Assembly: GCA_002746475.1 (NCBI GenBank)
Contig: PDOX01000036.1
Location: 1 to 6,585, forward strand
Reading direction: 5' to 3'
From: a candidate division SR1 bacterium
GTDB taxonomy: Bacteria; Patescibacteriota; Gracilibacteria; Absconditabacterales; Absconditicoccaceae
DNA: 6,585 nt
A program made the position numbers and the translations under genes. This document shows positions 1 through 6,585 of the stretch, in pieces (position 1 is the stretch's first letter; each line of letters begins with the position of its first letter). The notes under the pieces are model-generated. The model made no database searches. It saw only the letters and a list, made by a program, of their open reading frames with translations, and was not told the DNA's origin.

Positions 1-936
1 GATTTCTATGCAATTGTCTTCTGTAAGACAAAATATACTGCAGATACTATCACAGCAAGTTTGATAGAAAAAGGCTATGATGCCCAAGCATTACATGGAG
101 ATATTCAACAAAAACAGAGAGAAAGGATTTTGAAACTTTTCAAGAATAAAAAGATCAATATCTTGGTTGCGACCGATGTTGCAGCGAGAGGAATTGATGT
201 CGATAATGTAAGTCATGTGATCAACTACTCCCTTCCTCAAGATCCTGAAAGTTATGTGCATAGAGTGGGAAGAACAGGAAGGGCTGGGAATACAGGAACG
301 GCTATCACTTTTGTCTCTCCGCAAGAATATAAAGGGATGATGTATGTGCAGAGAATCACCAATACAGAAATTAAAAAAGCTGAGATCCCAGAAATTGATG
401 AGATTATTTCAACGAGAAAAGCTAAACTCAAAAAGACACTAGATTTCATCACGCAAGGTGAAGGCTATAAAAAATTCATGCCTATTGCACAAGAATTGGT
501 AGAAAGTTCAGATCCTGTAGAAGTTATTTCTGCATTACTGAAAATTCATTACCAAGATGTCTTTGACAAAGAACAGTATCAAAGAATTAACAAAGTAAAT
601 ATTGATACCACAGGGAAAACAAGACTTTTCATCGCATTATGAAGAAAAGATGGATTTAGTCCAAGATCACTTGTTGAACATATTCAAAAAGAAACCAATG
701 TAAAACAAAACCTTATTGATGATGTGAAAGTACTTGAAGACTTTTCATTTATCACGGTTCCTTTTGTTGATGCAGAAGTGATTATCAAAATTTTTGAGAA
801 AAAGAGAGCATCTGGACAAAGATCCCTTGTGAGTAAAGCCAAAGATGATAGAAATTCTAGCAGAAGATGAAGATCATGAAGAAAAAATAATGACAGAAAC
901 CCAAGATCAAGAGACAGAAATTCAAGAAAAAGATAA
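1..936 (+). CDS. deaD: DEAD-box ATP-dependent RNA helicase, C-terminal part (5' end outside window)
   Basis: This is the second RecA-like domain and C-terminus of a superfamily 2 RNA helicase, which unwinds RNA duplexes using ATP, typically in ribosome assembly or cold adaptation. Counting from the window edge, motif IV-like AIVFCKTK is at residues 4-11, QxxR (QQKQRER) at 36-42, motif [11 protein letters not shown] at 57-66 and motif [10 protein letters not shown] at 87-94. A DbpA/CsdA-type RNA-binding domain follows at about 210-285 ([20 protein letters not shown]), then a basic tail of RS/RG/RD repeats (about 285-311) likely to grip RNA. The frame is open from base 1 to TAA at 934-936 only if TGA at 640, 868 and 877 is read as Gly. 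The TGA at 640 gives the conserved G of LFIxLGxKDG. Under the standard code the protein would lose the RNA-binding domain. The DEAD motif itself lies upstream of the window. The deaD/csdA name rests on domain order; cshA or dbpA is possible. Confidence 0.92.
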
Positions 937-973
937 AAATATTTTTTGTCGTTATTTTATACAGTTTTTTTTT
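933..973 (+). terminator. Possible weak intrinsic terminator after the helicase gene
   Basis: A 6-bp all-AT stem (ataaaa at 933-938 pairing with ttttat at 955-960) overlaps the stop codon and is followed by a run of nine T at 965-973. The T-run is convincing, but the stem is very weak. In sequence this AT-rich such pairings arise by chance. Termination here would fit the 132-bp gap before the next gene. Confidence 0.2.
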
Positions 974-1068
974 AGTATTTTTCTTGTTTTTTAAAAAGAA
1001 AATAATAAGATACAAAATATCATTATATGCAACATATATTCAATACAAATTTAAAAAAATAATAAAAA
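937..1068 (+). promoter_or_regulatory. AT-rich spacer before the penicillin-binding protein gene; weak promoter candidate
   Basis: This is the only sizeable spacer between co-directional genes in the window, so it is the natural place for a promoter. A poor sigma-70-like match is TTGTTT at 984-989 and TAAGAT at 1006-1011 with a 16-bp spacer. A perfect 6-bp hairpin (tatatg at 1024-1029, loop caa, catata at 1033-1038) lies about 30 bases before the start codon. The last 20 bases before the ATG are almost pure A/T, with no Shine-Dalgarno sequence. Base composition is so biased that each of these matches could be chance. Confidence 0.2.
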
Positions 1069-3552
1069 ATGCCTAAGAAATATAAAAAAAACAATGAATG
1101 GAAAAAAATTTTTAAAGACTTAACAGTCTGTAAAGAAATAGGAACAGGAAGAGAATTAGGAGTATTTTTCTTTTTTACTCTTCTATTCCTAATTATTATA
1201 ATAAAACTTATCAATATTTCCATCTTCCAAAAAAGAGAAATAACCCAACAATTCAATAGACAACATACGAAAATTTCATTATTAAAGGCGAAAAGATGAG
1301 GAATTTATGTATATGATAAAAGTAAAAAACCAATTAACCTAACAGAAAACATTACCCTTTATAATATTTTTTTAGATCCAAAATATATTGGAAACAAAAC
1401 AAAGGTAATTAATATCCTTACTCCTATCATTTATAAACATCTTTGTGAATATTATGGATTGAGAAAAGTTAATAAAATCCAATGTATTAAAAATATAGAA
1501 TTATTCTCAAGTTCTATAGAAGCTAGTGAAAATAAAAATATTTTACCCAAAGAACCAGAAATCGCCTATTTAGGAAGTTGAATTATTGAAGAAAATTACC
1601 ACCAATTCAAAGATATGACAGGGTATAACCAGAAATTAAATGAGGTAATAGCATGATTCACCAAAGAAAAGGCAGAATATAAAATAAAATTAGCACTTGA
1701 TAATAAAATAAAAAAATGAAAAAGAAAAATAAATTATCTTGCATTTGTATCAAATAATGAATTAATCCAGGCACTAGAATGACTCCATACCCCATACATA
1801 GAAATCAAAGAAGGGAATTATATCTACATCAACCCTCATAGTATAGCTGGAAATACAAATAAAATTAAAGATGAAATACAAAAACTTTCAAAGATTTTAA
1901 TGAAATATGGATATCCTGATATCATTAACAAGCTTCCCAAAGCATTTAAAATTCAAGAATATAGATACGTAAAAATTGCATCAAACGTAAATTCTGAAAT
2001 TGCTCATATGATTAATACTATTAAAGAAAAATATAAAAATGAAATATTTAGAGATGAAAAAAAAATACCTACTTCAATTCTCCATGGATTAGGACTGGAA
2101 GAAAACACTATAAGATATTATCCCTTATGAAGTTTCTTATCTAATGTACTAGGATATGTAGATAAACATGGAAACGCTCATTATGGAATAGAAGAATATT
2201 TTAACGATACACTCAAAGGAACCGATGGAGAGATCGAAGGAAGAGCCTCATCACTCATATGAAATGTCTGAGCTAATGAATTTGATATAAAAAATGTCCA
2301 ACACTGAGACAATATATATCTTACTATAGATGTAGGGATACAGAAGAAAATAGAAGCAATTGCCAAAGAATCTAAAGAGAGATATAAAGCAGATTCTGTA
2401 AGTATTTTAGTATATAATCCTTTTAACTGAGAAGTAAAAGCAGCCACAAACTATCCAACATTTAATCCTAACAATTATAATAATGCGTATACGTTAAAAC
2501 TTGTCGATCCTAAAACAAAATATGTTATAGATGATACCACACAAGTAGATATACCAGTATATATCAAGACAGGTGGACAAACAAAAATAGCAAAAATTTC
2601 AGAAAGACAAAATACTAAAATTAAAAAATATATTCCAAAAAACATATATTGAGCAAGTGTATTTACTGATAAAAATTTTTCTTTAGCTTATGATCCAGGA
2701 AGTATATTTAAAGTACTAACTGTAGCCATCGGATTGGATACTGATGAAATAGATCTTTATGATTTATACGATGATCCTTGAAAAGTAAAAGTATGAAGAT
2801 TTTCAATAGTTAATGCTGATAAAAAAAATTGCAAAGGAGAAATGCCTTTTTTAGATGCACTCGTATATTCCTGTAATATCTGAATGGTAAGAATTGCCCA
2901 AAGATTAAATAGAAATATGTTTTATAATTATGTAAAAAAATTAGGATTTTGACAAAAAACCAATATTGAAATAGCAAATGAAGTAGCAGGGACAGTGAAG
3001 AATCCATCAACAATATCAAAAGTTGGGTATTTCAATAATACTTTTGGTCAGGCAATTCTCGTAACACCAATACAAATGGTTGTAGCACTATGAGCAACGG
3101 TTAACTGATGATATTATGTCCAACCAACAATCGTAAAATGACAAGAAGATCCTAACACATGAAAATATACACAACATAAAACAAAAATAGGTAAACAAGT
3201 ATTTAAACCTCAAACAAGTAAAAATATCAGAAATGCGCTCTATGTTGCAATGGAAAAAAACCCAGATTATATAAAATGAATCAGATTAGAATGAAAACAT
3301 ATTGGAGGAAAATCAGGGACATCAGAAATTGCATATCATGGGAAATATATGAAAGGAGCATGACGAACAAATGGTTCCTATATTGGAGTAGATAATACGG
3401 ATAATCCGCAATATATCATTCTTGTTCAAGTCCGTAGACCAAGAAGTAGTCAATGGTCTGTACATACAGCAGGGATAACATTTAAACAAGTAGTAAAATT
3501 TATATTAGCATATACCAAAGATACTCATAACATAAATAAAGATATTAAATAA
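1069..3552 (+). CDS. Class B penicillin-binding protein (FtsI/PBP2-like transpeptidase)
   Basis: This is a membrane-anchored D,D-transpeptidase that cross-links peptidoglycan on the outer face of the cytoplasmic membrane. The 827-aa reading frame ends in TAA and contains 23 in-frame TGA codons read as Gly. It shows a Lys-rich cytoplasmic start, one transmembrane helix at about 31-50, and a pedestal/dimerisation region with RYYPLGS near 349-355 and LTID at 418-421. The transpeptidase domain has SxxK as SIFK (Ser545 nucleophile, Lys548), SxN as SCN (601-603) and the third motif as KSGT (748-751) instead of the usual KTGT. NGG at 679-681 is encoded AAC TGA TGA. The protein is longer than typical FtsI or PBP2; part of the excess is a roughly 70-residue stretch (about 471-541) just before the SxxK motif. 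The ATG is the first after an in-frame TAA at 1063. The next gene starts 40 bp downstream and is probably co-transcribed. Whether it serves division (FtsI) or elongation (PBP2) cannot be told. Confidence 0.93.
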
Positions 3553-3553
3553 A

Positions 3554-3592
3554 GATATATAGTTTTAGATTTTTTATCATTAAAAACATATC
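3554..3592 (+). promoter_or_regulatory. Inverted repeat abutting the start codon of the transketolase-like gene
   Basis: The ten bases directly before the ATG (aaaacatatc, 3583-3592) can pair with gatat (3554-3558) plus gtttt (3562-3566), leaving a 3-base bulge and a 16-base loop. The stem would occupy the position where a ribosome binds. It has only two GC pairs and is therefore weak. It may be chance in this composition. Confidence 0.2.
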
Positions 3593-4477
3593 ATGTACTA
3601 TCCTCTTTCAATAGCAATAAAAAACAATCTTAATAATTTTATAACACCAAAAGATTACGATATTATCATCTCAGATACTGAATTAGAGAATAGAGAAAAC
3701 TTCAAAAAAAATTACGAAGATATTCAATGAAAAGATATTGTTAAGGCCATCAGTTATTATTCAGAACATGAAAAATATAACAGTATAGTACTTGTCTTAG
3801 AACATAATACTATTGATCCTCTTATTAATTTACTAACAAAATTTCCAAAACAAAAAAATATTACAATACTAGATTTACATAGTGGAGTATTTGCTTGGGG
3901 AGAAAAATCAACACCTTCACAATATGCACCATATAGTTTAGAAGATTACGGATTTGAAATCATTACACCTATTGATGAGTATACGTTTCATAGTAGAATT
4001 AACGAAAAAACACATACGTGATGAAAAAAATATTTTGCAATTCCAGACCTTGTATTGCCAGAAAATTTAACAAAAAAAGAGAAATTTCCCATTATCATAC
4101 ATTACGAAACAGAAAATAAAAATGCCCATACAGGAATTCTAACTATTTGATATCCCTATATTCAAGTTGGACAACTCCTCCAACAAAAAAACATAAAAAA
4201 CATCACACTCCTAATCTCTGATACTATCAATCTCAACAAAAAAAGTCTTTCGCATATCAAAGAATTCAATAACTTGATTATCATTATTGACAGTAAACAC
4301 CCTGACATTATCAAAAAAAACATCCAAGCACAACTCTATACCGCAAAAATATTTGATATTAAACTAAAAGTTATCACTCCTAAATATGAAAAACTTACTA
4401 CTATTTTAAAAGACTACCAACTCCAAGAAACTGAGTTTGACACAGAGTGATTAGCCCAACAACTCAATCTTTGATAA
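3593..4477 (+). CDS. Transketolase / E1-beta-like protein, divergent and probably without catalytic Glu
   Basis: The 294-aa product ends in TAA and has six TGA codons read as Gly. I see no signal peptide or membrane segment. By eye, its alternating beta/alpha pattern resembles the pyrimidine-binding domain (about 20-135; LDLHSGVF at 94-101, YGFEIITPIDEYTF at 119-132 matching the PGLxVxxPxxxxxA region) and the C-terminal domain (about 165-294; GILTIGYPYIQVGQLLQQ then IIIIDSKHP) of transketolase, DXS and pyruvate-dehydrogenase E1-beta. The usual catalytic Glu would fall near residue 46, which here is a UGA-encoded Gly (IQGKDIVKA). If so, it cannot activate thiamine diphosphate by itself; it may need a partner subunit or be non-enzymatic. 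The N-terminal thiamine-diphosphate-binding domain is absent. The start is the first ATG after an in-frame TAA at 3581. The gene ends with TGA TAA, so its last residue is Gly. The family call is tentative; the CDS is secure. Confidence 0.85.
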
Positions 4478-4482
4478 TTTCT

Positions 4483-5259
4483 TTACAATATTTTACTTAT
4501 CATCTCCCAGTCTAACTCTTCTAACCTGAGTTTTTTTAATTTCTCTGGAATAGTGATGACAGATTTCCCTTTTTTTTCATGAAGTTTTTGGATGGCTCAC
4601 AAGGTCTTTCTGCTAAAGGGAGCGTAGTCATCCAGAAACGAAATAAGTTTTTCAAAATTAAGTGCAGGAATTTCTGCTTTGGGCGTAAGTTTTATCAGAC
4701 ATGATTTTACTTTTGGTGCAGGTTTGAATGTCTTTGCTGGAACGATTTTGCAGTATTCTACCGTATAGGCATAGTTGAGTAATCGCCAGAGATAAGATTT
4801 TTTTTTGGTGTCTGCTTTGATTTTTTCTCCAACTTCGTGTTGCATCATGAAAAATCCTGCTTGATAGTGTTGTTGTCCAGAACCGAAAAATTTTCTTAAG
4901 ATTGGAGAGGTGATATAATAGGGGAGATTTCATATTACGAGCGTTGCTTCTGGTTTGCAGTTTAAGTTTTTGAGCTGATCTTCGCTCACTTGCAACACAT
5001 CATCATGAATGATATGTTTGATGTTTCGGGTTTGGGTCTCTTTCTGTTCTTGCAAATTGGGGATAAGGACATCATCTTTTTCTATGACAATGAAATTATC
5101 GCTGATCGCATGGATTTTCTTGGTAATCGCCCCTTTTCATGGTCCAATTTCTATGAGAGTTGAGCAGTTTTTTTCATTATAAATAGTTTCTATTTGCTGA
5201 AAAATATAGTGTTTGATTTTACTATCTATGAGGAAATTTTGTCAGAGGTAAGTGGACAT
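4483..5259 (-). CDS. rsmA: 16S rRNA (adenine-N6,N6) dimethyltransferase RsmA/KsgA
   Basis: This SAM-dependent enzyme dimethylates the two adjacent adenines in helix 45 near the 3' end of 16S rRNA, a late step in small-subunit assembly. The 258-aa protein is close to the family's usual length. In order it shows LGQNFLID (5-12), the SAM loop EIGPGKG (37-43), an acidic strand end VIE (58-60), HDDVL (85-89), the catalytic NLPYY (111-115) followed by ITSPILRKFF, a MMQHEVGEKI helix (138-147), and the C-terminal domain with FKPAPKVKSCLIKL (178-191). Four TGA codons give Gly at 6, 41, 110 and 221; residue 41 is the second Gly of GPG and 110 is the Gly before NLPY. The start fits the N-terminal LGQNF motif; there is no other ATG between it and an upstream in-frame TAA, and no Shine-Dalgarno. 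It lies 34 bp after the acyltransferase-like gene and its 3' end is 5 bp from the convergent transketolase-like gene. Confidence 0.97.
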
Positions 5260-5293
5260 GGGAAAATGATAAATAGTAAAAAATTAGTATAAA

Positions 5294-6085
5294 TTAATGA
5301 GATTGCTTAAATAGATTGTTATATCTTTCTCTCATTTCTTTTCATGACATTGCTTTTCATGAAATATCTTTCCAATCTTTTACTAATTCTAATTTTGTTT
5401 TAATAGTTACAATTGGTTTTTTCTTACCTAACAAAGAGAGAAGCACATCTTTGTACCCCATAGGTTCTTTGTAACTAATTTTATTCACTAATATTGGAAG
5501 TTTTTCATCAGATTTTGTTATTATTCTTCTAAAAATTCCCTGGAATTCTGCCTCTTCTGAAGTCTCCGCTCATGAGGGAAGCTCAAAAAGAAATCATCAT
5601 GTATTTTTAAGGTATTTTGTATCATTATCTATATAATTTATAATATCTTTTCCATCTTGTATTGTTCTCATTGTTGCAGGTCTAAAGGTATATTCAGGGA
5701 ATTCTCTTTTATTCATATTAAAATTATATATTCCTGTATAACAAGGACCGTTTTTTAATACTTTATCTCAAAATATTGAAAATAATGGAAGATAATCAGA
5801 AAAATTCCCACTTTGATGATTGGAAATAATAATTCATTTTCATCACGTAATAAATTTTTGTATTGCTTCTTTTGATGCATTATCAATATTAATTTGTGTC
5901 TGTGTTTTTTTAATATATCATTTAGCCGTATTTTCTAGACTTTTATCTCATCAAGAAAAATAAAGATGTAATATTTTTCCTGTAGTGGAAATTATAGCTG
6001 ATCTTAAGGAATGAGAAACCTTATTCCAATCAAATCATTTACCCATTTTTTCTCACATTTCTGTGTTAATCCTATTCTTTCCCAT
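5294..6085 (-). CDS. Putative acyltransferase of the LPLAT (PlsC/LpxL-like) superfamily
   Basis: The 263-aa protein ends in TAA and has fourteen TGA codons, which is 14 of its 24 glycines and the densest use in the window. I do not recognise it with certainty. Features that recall lysophospholipid acyltransferases are GIIISNHQSGNFSDYLPLF at 84-102 (compare NHxSxxD of PlsC and HxGNWE of LpxL), an Arg in FRPATMRTIQDG (134-145), GGFLFELPSGAET at 163-175 (compare the FPEGT block), and LPILVNKIS at 196-204 (compare PIVPV). The His-to-Asp spacing is H-X6-D, not H-X4-D, so catalysis by the usual dyad is uncertain. I see no clear transmembrane helix. The role would be acyl transfer to a glycerophospholipid or a related lipid at the membrane. 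The start is the first ATG after an in-frame TAA. Near the C-terminus SGKAM and SGKEM form a short tandem repeat. It sits between argS and rsmA on the same strand, probably as one transcript. Confidence 0.85.
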
Positions 6086-6093
6086 AATTTTTT

Positions 6094-6134
6094 ATTATTA
6101 AGAATAAAAATAGTAAACATTACTACTTAATAAT
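6094..6134 (-). promoter_or_regulatory. Compound inverted repeat just upstream of the acyltransferase-like start codon
   Basis: On the + strand an outer stem attattaag (6094-6102) pairs with cttaataat (6126-6134), and an inner stem tagtaa (6111-6116) pairs with ttacta (6120-6125) across a 3-base loop, aca. The right arms are contiguous and the left arms are separated by 8 bases (aataaaaa). The structure fills most of the argS to acyltransferase gap and ends 8 bases before that start codon. There is no U-run after it in the direction of transcription, so it is not a classical terminator. It could affect initiation or processing. Fifteen pairs, few of them GC, make it modestly stable. Confidence 0.35.
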
Positions 6135-6142
6135 TATCCTAC

Positions 6143-6585
6143 TTACATTTCTTCAACAACTTCAATACCAAGGAGGTCGCAAGTGTTTGCTATCACTTGT
6201 TGCGTTGCTTTTACAAGGGCGAGTCTTGCGTGTTCAAGGGGTTTCTGTGTAGGATCTTCTTGGATGATTTTGTGTTTTTGGTAATAGCTATTGAAGAGTT
6301 TTGCTAACTCTAACACATATCTTGCGATATAGTTTGGTTTGTATTCATTTGCAGATTTTTGCACGGTTTTTTCTAGTTGTGCGAGGTGGATGAGAATAGC
6401 TTTTTCTTCATCGTTGCTTAGTAGAGAATAGTCTATACTGGATTCTTCGTTTCACTCAGAATGACAACTTTTCTTCAAAATACTTGCGCATCTTGCGTAG
6501 GTGTATTGCAAATATGGTCCAGTTTCTCCAGCGAAAGAAAGGGCTTTTTCTTTGTCAAAGATGATTCTTTTTTCACTATCTTGCA
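6143..6585 (-). CDS. argS: Arginyl-tRNA synthetase, C-terminal part (5' end outside window)
   Basis: ArgS is the class I aminoacyl-tRNA synthetase that charges tRNA-Arg in the cytoplasm. The 146 residues visible include the signature [21 protein letters not shown] (16-36), then the helical anticodon-binding DALR domain: [38 protein letters not shown] (87-104) and the typical end [21 protein letters not shown] (120-140) with terminal EEM and a TAA stop. The catalytic HIGH and KMSKS regions are upstream of the window. One in-frame TGA (Gly44) lies in the variable linker after SILKK, inside the peptide CHSEGNEESS, which looks like a dispersed-repeat insertion. The gene leads the leftward cluster; the next gene begins 57 bp after its stop. 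Confidence 0.96.
6440..6467 (-). repeat. Dispersed-repeat-like element inserted in frame in argS (CHSE(R/G)xEES type)
   Basis: Read on the - strand, the segment contains gtcattctgag followed by tgaaacgaagaatcc. It closely resembles a short imperfect palindrome known to me from many unrelated bacterial genomes, consensus roughly gtcattctgag-cgaagcgaagaatc, whose translation gives CHSERSEES. Here it reads CHSEGNEESS in the ArgS frame, in the linker between SILKK and the DALR helices. The ends attct and agaat are complementary. Only one copy is in the window, so repeat status rests on recognition of the consensus. Confidence 0.5.

Noticed and set aside
868..936. Selenocysteine insertion at the TGA codons
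   Set aside because: Far too many TGAs in unrelated genes, no SECIS-like hairpins following them, and conserved-glycine positions show the residue is Gly.
1297..2130. Nonsense mutations breaking the penicillin-binding protein gene into a pseudogene
   Set aside because: The frame is continuous through 23 TGAs with all three catalytic motifs intact, and the same happens in every neighbouring gene, so this is recoding, not decay.
4658..4933. A second - strand reading frame of 91 codons overlapping rsmA
   Set aside because: It is an alternative frame within rsmA; the rsmA frame explains all conserved motifs.
5265..5272. Octamer ttatcatt in front of rsmA (- strand), also found at 3574-3581 before the transketolase-like start
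   Set aside because: The distances to the start codons differ (5 and 11 bases), and an AT-rich octamer shared by two leaders is easily chance.
5321..5365. Tandem tca-tga-aaa units near the end of the acyltransferase-like gene (SGKAM SGKEM)
   Set aside because: Only two units and imperfect; it is noted in the gene entry but is too short to call a repeat element.
6003..6119. Short - strand reading frame of 39 codons starting at 6119 (MFTIFILNNKKLWER...)
   Set aside because: It overlaps the acyltransferase-like gene in another frame, has no recognisable content and starts inside the inverted repeat.

Overview
The window is AT-rich DNA from a bacterium that reads UGA as a sense codon. All six protein genes run through in-frame TGA codons (51 by my hand count) and all six end in TAA. 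Several TGAs fall where the protein family has an invariant glycine: the GPG of the RsmA SAM-binding loop, the G before NLPY in RsmA, the NGG of a penicillin-binding protein, and the LFIxLGxKDG of a DEAD-box helicase. This is genetic code 25 (UGA = Gly), known from Candidatus Gracilibacteria (BD1-5) and Absconditabacteria (SR1). I cannot decide between these two lineages from this window. A standard-code gene caller would break most of these genes into fragments.

Layout. The left two thirds are on the + strand: the 3' part of a DEAD-box RNA helicase (1-936), a 132-bp AT-rich spacer, a long class B penicillin-binding protein (1069-3552), and a 294-aa protein distantly like the transketolase/E1-beta family (3593-4477). 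The right third is on the - strand, transcribed leftwards: the 3' end of argS (6143-6585), a putative lysophospholipid-acyltransferase-like protein (5294-6085), and rsmA/ksgA (4483-5259). The two clusters converge with only 5 bp between their stop codons.

Roles. The helicase, RsmA and ArgS belong to RNA and translation: RNA remodelling, 16S rRNA dimethylation and tRNA-Arg charging. The penicillin-binding protein builds septal or lateral peptidoglycan, and the acyltransferase-like protein may act on membrane lipids. No mobile element, CRISPR array, rRNA or tRNA gene was seen.

Points of most interest: the recoding itself and its uneven use among genes; a dispersed-repeat-like insert (peptide CHSEGNEESS) in the linker of ArgS, which carries the only UGA of that fragment; a start-proximal inverted repeat in front of the acyltransferase-like gene and a weaker one in front of the transketolase-like gene; the lack of Shine-Dalgarno sequences at all four visible starts; and the loss of the usual catalytic-Glu position in the transketolase-like protein. 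There is no gene-free stretch over 300 bases.
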